DNA from: Undibacterium sp. Jales W-56
GTDB taxonomy: Bacteria; Pseudomonadota; Gammaproteobacteria; Burkholderiales; Burkholderiaceae_D
Reading direction: 5' to 3'
Length of the DNA: 64,000 bases
NCBI RefSeq assembly: GCF_025548535.1
Contig: NZ_JAJLQW010000003.1
Span: forward strand, 248,001-312,000
Below the pieces are notes generated by a model. The model was not told where the DNA came from. It saw only the letters and a program-made list of their open reading frames with translations, and did no database searches. Within the stretch, counting starts at the first letter, position 1; every line of letters begins with the position of its first letter. The translations under genes and the position numbers were made by a program. Shown in pieces: positions 7,938-16,951 of the stretch.

Positions 7938-9509
7938 TTACGCGTGATAAGCAGACTCACCGTGGCTGGTGATGTCCAGGCCTTCGCGCTCTTCATCTTC
8001 GGGAACACGCAGACCGACTACCAGATCAACCAATTTATAAGCGACCACCGACACCACTGCAGACCACAGAATCGTGGTGCCGACAGCGGTAGCCTGTGTC
8101 GTTACCTGTCCGATGATCGAGTATGGATCGGCAGACATCTTGTTAGTGACATAGTCGAATACGCCTTGTCCGCCCAGTGACGGCGCAGCAAACACACCGG
8201 TCAGCAAAGCGCCCAGGATACCGCCAACACCATGTACGCCAAACACGTCCAGAGAGTCATCTGCACCCAACATGCGCTTCAAACCATTGACGCCCCACAA
8301 GCAGATAATGCCTGCCAGCAAACCGATGATCAGTGCGCCCATAGGTCCGACGAATCCACAAGCCGGCGTGATGGCGACCAGACCTGCGACCGCACCGGAC
8401 GCACCGCCCAACATGGAAGGTTTCCCCTTAGACATCCACTCACCAAAGACCCAGGAGACCGTCGCCGCAGCAGTTGCCAGCAAGGTGTTGACGAATGCCA
8501 GCGCCGCAACATCACCCGCTTCCAAAGCAGATCCGGCATTGAAACCGAACCAGCCCACCCACAGCAATGAAGCACCGATCATCGTCATTGTCAGGGAATG
8601 CGGTGCCATGGATTCTTTGCCATAGCCGACACGTTTGCCGATCAAGTACGCACCGACCAGACCCGCGACAGCCGCATTGATATGCACAACCGTACCGCCC
8701 GCGAAGTCCATCGCGCCTTTTTGGAACAAGAAACCGGCTTTAGCGCCTTCTGTTACGGCAGTTGCTGCATCTTTGATTGCATCAGGGCCAGTCCAGAACC
8801 AGACCATGTGAGCGACAGGCAGGTAGCTGAATGTGAACCACAACACCACGAATAACAATACGGCGGTGAACTTGGCGCGCTCAGCAAATGCGCCGATGAT
8901 CAGGCCGCAAGTGATTGCTGCAAAAGTTGCCTGGAATGCGACATAGATAAACTCGGGTATGACGACACCTTTGCTAAAGGTTGCAGCAGTCGCGAAACTC
9001 GCTTTTGCCGGATCCCAAATACCGTTCAGGAACACCCGATCGAATGAACCGATGAAGCGTCCGCCTTCGGTAAAGGCCAATGAGTAGCCATACACACACC
9101 ACAATACAATGATGATGGCAAAAATCATGAATACCTGCATCAGGATGGATAGCATGTTTTTGGAACGGACCAAACCGCCGTAGAACAATGCCAGGCCCGG
9201 GATCGTCATCAAAATAACCAGTAAGGTCGCTACTATCATCCAGGCTGTATCCCCTTTATTTGGTACTGGTGCAGGGACTGCCGGGGCGGATGCTGCGGCG
9301 TTCGCGGTAGCCGCGGGGGCCGGAGTAGATGCGGCAGACGCTGCGGCGGGAGCCAGTTCGGCGGGTGCTGAGGCCGGCGCAACTACGGCAGCGGATGCCG
9401 CGACTGCTTCTACTTTAGCCGTCTCATCTGCTGCAATAGCGGATGAAGCAAAGCCGACCGACAAAAGCAAGGCACTGCTAACCAAGGCTTTGCAAAATAT
9501 TTTCTTCAT
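7938..9509 (-). CDS. amtB: Ammonium transporter AmtB with cleavable signal and Ala/Pro linker
   Basis: A 523-residue ammonium channel of the Amt/MEP/Rh family. A signal peptide (about 1-27) and an Ala/Pro-rich linker (about 28-85) precede the 11-helix core. The two pore histidines are recognisable in GGTVVHINAAVAGLVGAY and DVFGVHGVGGILGALLTG. The C-terminal tail (VPEDEEREGLDITSHGESAYHA, seen in parts) carries the PII-contact region. Good ribosome site AGGGAGAT. Last gene of the operon after glnK (32 nt apart). GlnK blocks the channel when nitrogen is plentiful. Control by sigma-54/NtrC is supported by the promoter at 10720-10735. Confidence 0.96.
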   Translation of the reverse strand: MKKIFCKALVSSALLLSVGFASSAIAADETAKVEAVAASAAVVAPASAPAELAPAAASAASTPAPAATANAAASAPAVPAPVPNKGDTAWMIVATLLVILMTIPGLALFYGGLVRSKNMLSILMQVFMIFAIIIVLWCVYGYSLAFTEGGRFIGSFDRVFLNGIWDPAKASFATAATFSKGVVIPEFIYVAFQATFAAITCGLIIGAFAERAKFTAVLLFVVLWFTFSYLPVAHMVWFWTGPDAIKDAATAVTEGAKAGFLFQKGAMDFAGGTVVHINAAVAGLVGAYLIGKRVGYGKESMAPHSLTMTMIGASLLWVGWFGFNAGSALEAGDVAALAFVNTLLATAAATVSWVFGEWMSKGKPSMLGGASGAVAGLVAITPACGFVGPMGALIIGLLAGIICLWGVNGLKRMLGADDSLDVFGVHGVGGILGALLTGVFAAPSLGGQGVFDYVTNKMSADPYSIIGQVTTQATAVGTTILWSAVVSVVAYKLVDLVVGLRVPEDEEREGLDITSHGESAYHA

Positions 9510-9541
9510 GTGTGATCTCCCTGTGGATCTTAGAATATCGG

Positions 9542-10661
<1,120 letters not shown>

Positions 10662-10719
10662 TGCGCGTCCCTCTTTTGGTTAATAAACAGATTAGAAAAC
10701 ATTATTCCAAGCTGGTATT

Positions 10720-10735
10720 AGCAGGAGTCGTGCCA
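10720..10735 (-). promoter_or_regulatory. Sigma-54 (RpoN) promoter of the porin-glnK-amtB operon
   Basis: The minus strand reads TGGCACGACTCCTGCT, matching the -24/-12 consensus TGGCACGNNNNTTGCW at all but one base and with exact GG-to-GC spacing. It would start transcription near 10709, about 48 nt upstream of the porin ATG. Confidence 0.88.
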
Positions 10736-10917
10736 AGGATTCAAAAAGACGAAATAAAATTTGCCGCAATCTCGATACTTCCGCAGCAAACACTGGCGAC
10801 ACCCGACAAAACAGCGTCGAATGCGCATTTGCGCGATAGGATGCGCTATGATTCCAAAGAAGATGAAATGGCTGAAAATATAAAACAAACAACCTGTTTT
10901 GGCGCACATTAAAGCAG

Positions 10918-10934
10918 TGCACCGATTTAATGCA
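10918..10934. promoter_or_regulatory. NtrC-like binding site 1
   Basis: TGCACC-GATTT-AATGCA, compared with the NtrC consensus TGCACC-N5-GGTGCA; two mismatches. Lies about 185-200 nt upstream of the sigma-54 promoter, a normal enhancer distance. Confidence 0.55.
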
Positions 10935-10960
10935 CACCAAAATCGAGACTTCGAATGCAC

Positions 10961-10977
10961 TGCACCAGTATCGTGCA
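10961..10977. promoter_or_regulatory. NtrC-like binding site 2
   Basis: TGCACC-AGTAT-CGTGCA, one mismatch from the NtrC consensus TGCACC-N5-GGTGCA. It lies between the operon promoter and ubiK, 27 nt downstream of site 1; the pair fits cooperative NtrC binding. Confidence 0.7.
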
Positions 10978-11002
10978 AATTTTAATACTTACAAGGACTC
11001 CT

Positions 11003-11248
11003 ATGAACAAGCCTGATTTTTTCAATGAGCTGCAATCTAAAATCAACCAGGTTTTAGAAAACTCGCCTGCCAAAGATATAGAAAAAAACGTCAAGGCGAT
11101 GATGAGCCAGGGCTTTTCCAAGCTGGACCTGGTCACCCGTGAAGAGTTTGATATTCAGGCACAGGTATTGGCAAAAACGCGTGCCAAGCTGGATGCGCTG
11201 GAAGCGCGGATTGCTGAATTAGAAGCGACCGCAACGAAGAACCACTGA
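11003..11248 (+). CDS. ubiK: Ubiquinone biosynthesis accessory factor UbiK
   Basis: An 81-residue protein of the UbiK/YqiC family, which helps assemble the Ubi complex with UbiJ for aerobic ubiquinone synthesis. Visible: MNKPDFFNELQSKINQ, the amphipathic middle, SKLDLVTREEFDIQAQVL, and the C-terminal coiled coil TRAKLDALEARIAELE. The start at 11003 follows an AAGGA site; an earlier ATG at 10955 lies inside the NtrC-like region and is unlikely. The stop overlaps the next ATG (TGATG). Confidence 0.9.
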   Translation: MNKPDFFNELQSKINQVLENSPAKDIEKNVKAMMSQGFSKLDLVTREEFDIQAQVLAKTRAKLDALEARIAELEATATKNH

Positions 11249-12762
11249 TGTCCCTAGCCGTCCTGAAAAGCCGCGCCCTGACTGGCATGGAAGCACCGGA
11301 GGTCACCGTCGAAGTGCATTTAGCCAACGGCTTGCCTGCTTTTACGATCGTGGGCTTACCTGAAACAGAAGTCAAAGAATCCAAGGACAGGGTGCGGGCC
11401 GCGCTGCAAAATGCGCGCTTCGATTTTCCGGCGAAAAGAATTACCGTCAATTTGGCGCCGGCGGATTTACCTAAAGAATCCGGCCGTTTTGACTTGCCAA
11501 TCGCACTCGGCATCCTGGCGGCTTCCGGACAAATCCCTGGCGACGCCTTAGACCAGTATGAATTTGCCGGGGAACTGTCCTTATCCGGTGAGCTGCGTCC
11601 CATCCGCGGTGCCCTGGCAATGACATTTGCCATCTGCAAAAATACGCAAAATCCGCGTGCTTTCATTTTGCCGCGCGCCAATGCAGATGAAGCCGCCCTG
11701 GTTAAAGATGCGACCATTTACCCGGCGGACTCACTGCTGCAAGTTTGTGCGCATTTTGCAGGCTTTGATGCAGCGGCAAAATTACAAGCGCACCAGGTAT
11801 CCGCACCTGCGCAGCGACCTGTGTACCCGGACTTCAAGGAAGTGAAAGGTCAAACCCAGGCCAAGCGGGCGCTGGAAGTCGCCGCAACTGGAGGTCATAG
11901 TGTGATTATGGTCGGTCCTCCGGGTACCGGCAAATCCATGCTGGCCAGCCGCTTTCCCGGTATTTTGCCAGGCATGACCGATCAGGAGGCACTTGAGTCG
12001 GCGGCGGTGCAATCCTTGACTAGCGGATTTTCCGTGAATAAATGGAAAAATCGTCCTTTTCGTGCACCTCACCACACAGCCTCCGGGGTTGCACTGGTTG
12101 GCGGCGGAGGTACTCCGCGGCCGGGTGAAATTTCATTGGCGCATCGCGGCGTGTTATTTTTAGATGAACTGCCCGAGTTCGACCGCAAGGTATTAGAAGT
12201 TCTGCGCGAACCTCTGGAATCCGGGCATATCACCATCTCCAGAGCCGCCCGGCAGGCGGACTTCCCGGCCAAATTTCAACTCATTGCGGCAATGAATCCC
12301 TGTCCTTGCGGTTACTTCGGTCATAGCAATGGCAAATGCCGTTGTACGCCAGATAATATTGCCCGCTATCAGGACAAAATTTCAGGCCCGCTGCTTGATC
12401 GTATTGATATGCAAATCCAAGTTGGTGCATTGGCGCACCAAGATTTACTCAAGCAGGCAGATGGCGAGGCGACTGAAGTCATACATGCCCGGGTAGAAGC
12501 GGCATTCGCGCGTCAGATCAGCCGGCAAGGCAAAACCAACCATCATTTATCTACCTCAGAGATCGATCAGTATTGCCAGCCCGATCAAGCCGCAGAGCAG
12601 TTGTTAAGAAATGCCATGATCAAGCTGAACTGGTCTGCGCGCGCTTATCATCGCGTACTCAAGGTGGCGCGCACCATTGCCGACCTCGCCAGCGCTCCAC
12701 AGATCGCGCCAGCGCACATCGCCGAGGCGATTCAATACCGGCGCGCTTTGCGAGAACAGTAG
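11248..12762 (+). CDS. comM: YifB/ComM family Mg-chelatase-like AAA+ ATPase
   Basis: A 504-residue protein with the N-terminal ChlI-like domain (VEVHLANGLPAFTIVGLPE), AAA+ core with Walker A VGPPGTGKSM (about 222-231), Walker B VLFLDELPEF, the Zn-binding-like NPCPCGYFGH, and a C-terminal Mg-chelatase helical domain. ComM is a branch-migration helicase in natural transformation. Coupled to ubiK by a one-base overlap, an arrangement common in betaproteobacteria. Whether the host is competent is not shown by the window. Confidence 0.93.
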   Translation: MSLAVLKSRALTGMEAPEVTVEVHLANGLPAFTIVGLPETEVKESKDRVRAALQNARFDFPAKRITVNLAPADLPKESGRFDLPIALGILAASGQIPGDALDQYEFAGELSLSGELRPIRGALAMTFAICKNTQNPRAFILPRANADEAALVKDATIYPADSLLQVCAHFAGFDAAAKLQAHQVSAPAQRPVYPDFKEVKGQTQAKRALEVAATGGHSVIMVGPPGTGKSMLASRFPGILPGMTDQEALESAAVQSLTSGFSVNKWKNRPFRAPHHTASGVALVGGGGTPRPGEISLAHRGVLFLDELPEFDRKVLEVLREPLESGHITISRAARQADFPAKFQLIAAMNPCPCGYFGHSNGKCRCTPDNIARYQDKISGPLLDRIDMQIQVGALAHQDLLKQADGEATEVIHARVEAAFARQISRQGKTNHHLSTSEIDQYCQPDQAAEQLLRNAMIKLNWSARAYHRVLKVARTIADLASAPQIAPAHIAEAIQYRRALREQ

Positions 12763-12833
12763 CGAGCACGCCTTGAATTGGGCGCAAACGCAGCCAGATA
12801 GAAGCCCAGGATCGTTCAATCAAGGAGAACCTC

Positions 12834-13565
12834 ATGTCACCTAACGAAATTCAATTGCTGCAAACCTTTTTAGCCCAATTGGTAGCAACCCAGGCGCAGG
12901 GTAAGGATGCGCAGGCACAGGCGATGATTGCCGATGCGGTCAGCCAACAACCTGATGCTGCCTATCTGCTGGTACAGCGCAGTCTGCTGTTGGAACAGGC
13001 GGTCGGCAACGCGCAACATCAGATCCGCCAGTTGCAATCAGAAAATGCCGAACTGAAAAATAGCAGTGCAAGCAAGCCCAGCGTTTTTTTGCAGCCAGCC
13101 AGCAATGCCTGGGGCAATAGCGCCAGCAGCCCGCCGCTGAATACGTCTTCTCTAACATCAACATCGGTGACTGGGGCAGCACTCAACACGGCTACGACAT
13201 CCGCGAATATCCCCGCTACTGCTACCAGTCCAATGCCCGTTTCCAATACCGGCTTCTTCGGCGCAAATACGGGAAATATCCTGGGCACCGTTGCCGCAAC
13301 GGCGGCCGGCGTCGCGGCCGGTGCATTTCTCTATCAAGGTATAGGTAATTTGCTCGGCGCTAGCCATCATGCCTCTGTCGCCGATGGGGCTGCGAGTTTG
13401 AATAATGCGGACGGCGGTTTTATTCCTAACTATTTTGACGGCGACCAGACGCATACTGAACCTGAACAGACTCCCGCACTGACTGATACAACCGAACTTG
13501 CCAGTACGGACGACACTGACAACATTGTCGATGATGCCAGTTCCAGCGACCTAGATGAGGCTTAA
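12834..13565 (+). CDS. DUF2076 domain-containing protein
   Basis: A 243-residue protein. The N-terminus (MSPNEIQLLQTFLAQLV, then QPDAAYLLVQRSLLLEQAV and a coiled coil to about 75) is typical of DUF2076. A long Ser/Thr/Ala/Asn-rich linker follows, a hydrophobic glycine-rich segment (LGTVAATAAGVAAGAFLYQGI, in parts, about 149-169) and an acidic Asp/Thr tail. Probably membrane associated; function unknown. Ribosome site AAGGAGA. Confidence 0.85.
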   Translation: MSPNEIQLLQTFLAQLVATQAQGKDAQAQAMIADAVSQQPDAAYLLVQRSLLLEQAVGNAQHQIRQLQSENAELKNSSASKPSVFLQPASNAWGNSASSPPLNTSSLTSTSVTGAALNTATTSANIPATATSPMPVSNTGFFGANTGNILGTVAATAAGVAAGAFLYQGIGNLLGASHHASVADGAASLNNADGGFIPNYFDGDQTHTEPEQTPALTDTTELASTDDTDNIVDDASSSDLDEA

Positions 13566-14066
13566 ACGCATCGTGAGCGGCCAGAAAAAGGGCGAAGACC
13601 GCTCCCGCCGCGCGTACCCGCAAAATTAACACCGCCTATGCAGCACAATTAATGCCTCTGGTGTCACGCACATTGCAATGAAAAGCATGCCGTAGATACC
13701 TGTCGTTTTCATCTGCGACAATGCAAAAAAATTTCCTCGAGAATTGCATAAAACTCACCCCGCTTATTCCTTCCAGCGAAGCACCTGAGGTTTTATTACA
13801 CGGCATAGGGGACTGAGGCAGCTTACCCTGGCTGGATAAATCAGACCAGAAAGAACTCGCCTCAATACAAGCAGCGTGGACAGCGCCCGGTTAAAAACAT
13901 GGATTATTCCCTACCTTGAAACTGACTGCGCACGCGTTACAGGCTGTTACCAAACTTGCAGATTCCTACACAAGCTGGGATAACTTTTTTGGCAGTATTG
14001 CGTTGTATGCAGACAGCACCCTTATTCTCCTACCTCAGCCAGTATCGACTACATTCAAGGCTTATT
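13566..14066 (+). other. Intergenic region before the DUF1800 gene
   Basis: About 500 bases with no credible gene. Short in-frame extensions of the DUF1800 frame (from 13956) lack family similarity and would hide its lipoprotein signal. I see only weak inverted repeats (GAGCGG/CCGCTC near 13575 and 13600) and no clear terminator or operator. Confidence 0.5.
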
Positions 14067-15677
14067 ATGATTTCCAAGTTTGCCCATCGGCTCCGTGCCC
14101 AGCCCAGGCTGAAGTTCACACAGACACTACGCTGGACTTTACCGTTGGGGGCGGTCTTGATACTGGCAAGCTGTAGCAATGCGCCGCGCCAATCGGCGCA
14201 GATCGCTGCGCCAGCGGCACCGCTCAGTCGTGTGCTTGAGGCCGCGCATGTCGATCCGGAGAAATTCTTGAACCGCATTACCTGGGGTGCCAATCCCAGC
14301 TCGTCGCAACAATTGCAGATCATGGGCATGGATCGCTATCTCGATCAACAGCTACGCGGTCAGAGCACACCGCTGCCAGCCGCAATCCAGGCGCAAATCG
14401 ATGGCATGACCATCGCCCAGCGGCCTCTGGACAAATTAATGATCGATATGGAAGCGCGTCGCCTCAGCGCAGAACAGCAAAAAGGCGTAGACGATACCCT
14501 GCGCAAAGAATACCAACAGGAGCTGACCCGACTGGCGCGCGAAGCGGCAAGCCGCTCGCTACTGCGTGCCGTGTACTCACCCAACCAGTTGCAAGAACAA
14601 ATGACCTGGTTCTGGATGAACCATTTCAACATCCATAACGGCAAACATAATGTGCGTGCCATGTTAGGTGATTTTGAAGAGCAAGCGATACGTCCGAACG
14701 CCCTCGGTAATTTTAGGGAGTTATTGCGTGCCACGGTATTCCACCCAGCCATGCTGCGCTATCTGGACAATGAACACAATGCCGTCAACCATATCAACGA
14801 AAACTATGCCCGCGAACTGATGGAACTGCACACCATGGGCGTTGGCAGCGGCTACACGCAAGGCGATGTGCAAGAGCTGGCCAGGGTGCTGACCGGTGTC
14901 GGAGTCAACCAGAGCCTGGATTCGCCTCGCGTCAAAGGCGAGCTGCAACGTCTGTATGTGCGCCGTGGCATCTTTGAATTCAATCCGAATCGTCACGACT
15001 TCGGCGATAAAAAAATCCTGGGAAAAACCGTACACGGCCGCGGCCTGGCTGAGGTGGAAGACATCATTACCATTCTGAGTCGCCAGCCGGCAACGGCACA
15101 ATTCATCAGCCGCGAGCTCGCTACCTATTTCGTCTCCGATACGCCGTCGGATGCCTTGATCAATCAAATGGCACAGCGCTTTTTACAAACCGACGGCAAC
15201 ATCCCCGCGGTATTGCGCAGCATGTTTGAGTCCTCTGAATTTATCGCCTCGCTCGGCAACAAATTTAAAGATCCTGTGCATTACGTGATCTCATCAGTGC
15301 GCCTGGCCTATGACGGCAATACCATCGTCAATGCCGGCCCTATGCTGAACTGGCTGACTATGCTGGGACAACAACCGAATGGCCGCCAGACACCGGATGG
15401 TTACTCAATGAGTGAGAGTGCCTGGGCCAGTCCCGGTCAGATGACGGTGCGCTTTGATGTGGCGAAAGCGATCGGCAACGGTAGTCCAGGCTTATTTAAA
15501 ATAGACAATCAAGCTCTGCAAGAACGGCCGCCGCAGCCGGCATTGGCCAGCTCTGCTTATGTCAAAAACTGGGCAAGGAATTTTAGCCAGGGAACGCAGC
15601 AGGCATTAAGCCAGGCGAGTTCGGCGCAGGAATGGAATGCCTTCTTCCTCGCTGCGCCGGAAATGATGCGACGTTAA
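14067..15677 (+). CDS. DUF1800 family lipoprotein
   Basis: A 536-residue protein of the DUF1800 family, usually found next to DUF1501. The start at 14067 yields a lipoprotein signal ending ILASC (lipobox Cys near 36). Family features: FLNRITWGANPS, MTWFWMNHFNIH, NHINENYARELMELHTMG, and RHDFGDKKILGK. The role is unknown; the pair is thought to be secreted and associated with polysaccharide or cell-surface processes in some lineages (family context, not proof). The DUF1501 gene follows about 90 nt downstream. Confidence 0.88.
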   Translation: MISKFAHRLRAQPRLKFTQTLRWTLPLGAVLILASCSNAPRQSAQIAAPAAPLSRVLEAAHVDPEKFLNRITWGANPSSSQQLQIMGMDRYLDQQLRGQSTPLPAAIQAQIDGMTIAQRPLDKLMIDMEARRLSAEQQKGVDDTLRKEYQQELTRLAREAASRSLLRAVYSPNQLQEQMTWFWMNHFNIHNGKHNVRAMLGDFEEQAIRPNALGNFRELLRATVFHPAMLRYLDNEHNAVNHINENYARELMELHTMGVGSGYTQGDVQELARVLTGVGVNQSLDSPRVKGELQRLYVRRGIFEFNPNRHDFGDKKILGKTVHGRGLAEVEDIITILSRQPATAQFISRELATYFVSDTPSDALINQMAQRFLQTDGNIPAVLRSMFESSEFIASLGNKFKDPVHYVISSVRLAYDGNTIVNAGPMLNWLTMLGQQPNGRQTPDGYSMSESAWASPGQMTVRFDVAKAIGNGSPGLFKIDNQALQERPPQPALASSAYVKNWARNFSQGTQQALSQASSAQEWNAFFLAAPEMMRR

Positions 15678-15766
15678 ACGGAATCGACCGACATCCATCA
15701 ACTGCCCTCAAGGCTCATCCAATAGCGATCGTTGTTCCCTACTCAACCACTGACAGAAAGCCGACC

Positions 15767-16951
15767 ATGAACCGCCGCGACCTACTTAAAGCTTTGGCTG
15801 CCCTTACCGGCGCCAGCATCAGCAGCAGCGTGTTTGCTGCGCCAGCGACCCAGAACCGGCTGCTGCTGGTGTTCTTGCGCGGCGGTTACGATGCGAGTAA
15901 TTTACTGATTCCAACTTCCAGCAATTTCTACTACGAAGCGCGGCCGAATATTGCGATTGCCCGGCCAGGCAGCGATGCCAATAGCGCGCTGGAACTCAAT
16001 GCCGACTGGGGTTTGCATCCGGCTTTACGCGACAGTATTTATCCGCTGTATAAGAAAGGCGAAGCCGCCTTCATCCCCTTTGCCGGCACCGACGATGTGT
16101 CGCGCAGTCATTTTGAAACGCAGGACAGCATAGAGCTGGGGCAGGCCCTCAATAGCACCCGGAATTTTCACTCCGGTTTTTTAAACCGGCTAGCCGAGGT
16201 CTTGAATAGCAATTCGGCGATGTCCTTCACCGACCAGCTACCGCTCGCCATGCAAGGCAATGCGCAGATCGCCAACACCAGCCTGCGCTCTTTGAGCAAG
16301 GGGAATGTCGATTCCCGGCAAAGCAAAATCATCGCGCAGATGTATAGCAAGACCGGACTGGGGCAACAAGTCAGCGAAGGCTTTGCGGTGCGCGAAGAGG
16401 TGGTGCGTGAGATGCAGGACGAAATGAATGTCGCCAACCGCAATGCAATTTCGACCAAGGGTTTTGAACAGGAAGCACGTCGCATCGCCAAACTCATGCG
16501 CGATAAATATGCGCTGGGCTTTGTCGATGTCGGCGGCTGGGATACCCATGTCAATCAGGGCGGCGCCAGCGGTGCCCTGGCAACCAAATTCGATGAATTA
16601 GGCCGTGGCCTGATCGCCTATCAACAGGAAATGGGCGATACCTGGCGCAATACGACGGTGGTCGTGATTAGTGAATTCGGCCGTACTTTCCGTGAGAACG
16701 GCAAGCGCGGTACCGATCATGGGCATGGCAGCGTGTATTGGGTTCTTGGTGGCGGCATTAAAGGCGGGCAAGTGGCCGGAGAGCAGGTCAGACTGGAGGC
16801 ATCCAAGTTATTCCAGAACCGCGACTACCCGGTTCTGAACGAATATCGCGCTGTTCTTGGCGGCTTATTTGCGGGTATCTACGGCTTGAGCGCGAAGCAA
16901 CTGGACCAGGTATTTGCCGGAGTGAGCTCACGCGATCTCGGATTGATCTGA
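15767..16951 (+). CDS. DUF1501 family Tat-exported protein
   Basis: A 394-residue DUF1501 protein, sulfatase/alkaline-phosphatase-like fold. The start at 15767 gives a Tat signal (NRRDLLKALAALTGAS) cut after VFAA. Conserved features include LLLVFLRGGYDASNLLIP, RSHFETQDSIELG, FVDVGGWDTHVNQGG, VVVISEFGRTFRENG and GTDHGHGSVYWVLGGGIKGG (in parts), which carry the probable metal ligands. Paired with the DUF1800 lipoprotein. The last 24 nt overlap the histidine kinase gene on the other strand. Confidence 0.92.
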   Translation: MNRRDLLKALAALTGASISSSVFAAPATQNRLLLVFLRGGYDASNLLIPTSSNFYYEARPNIAIARPGSDANSALELNADWGLHPALRDSIYPLYKKGEAAFIPFAGTDDVSRSHFETQDSIELGQALNSTRNFHSGFLNRLAEVLNSNSAMSFTDQLPLAMQGNAQIANTSLRSLSKGNVDSRQSKIIAQMYSKTGLGQQVSEGFAVREEVVREMQDEMNVANRNAISTKGFEQEARRIAKLMRDKYALGFVDVGGWDTHVNQGGASGALATKFDELGRGLIAYQQEMGDTWRNTTVVVISEFGRTFRENGKRGTDHGHGSVYWVLGGGIKGGQVAGEQVRLEASKLFQNRDYPVLNEYRAVLGGLFAGIYGLSAKQLDQVFAGVSSRDLGLI

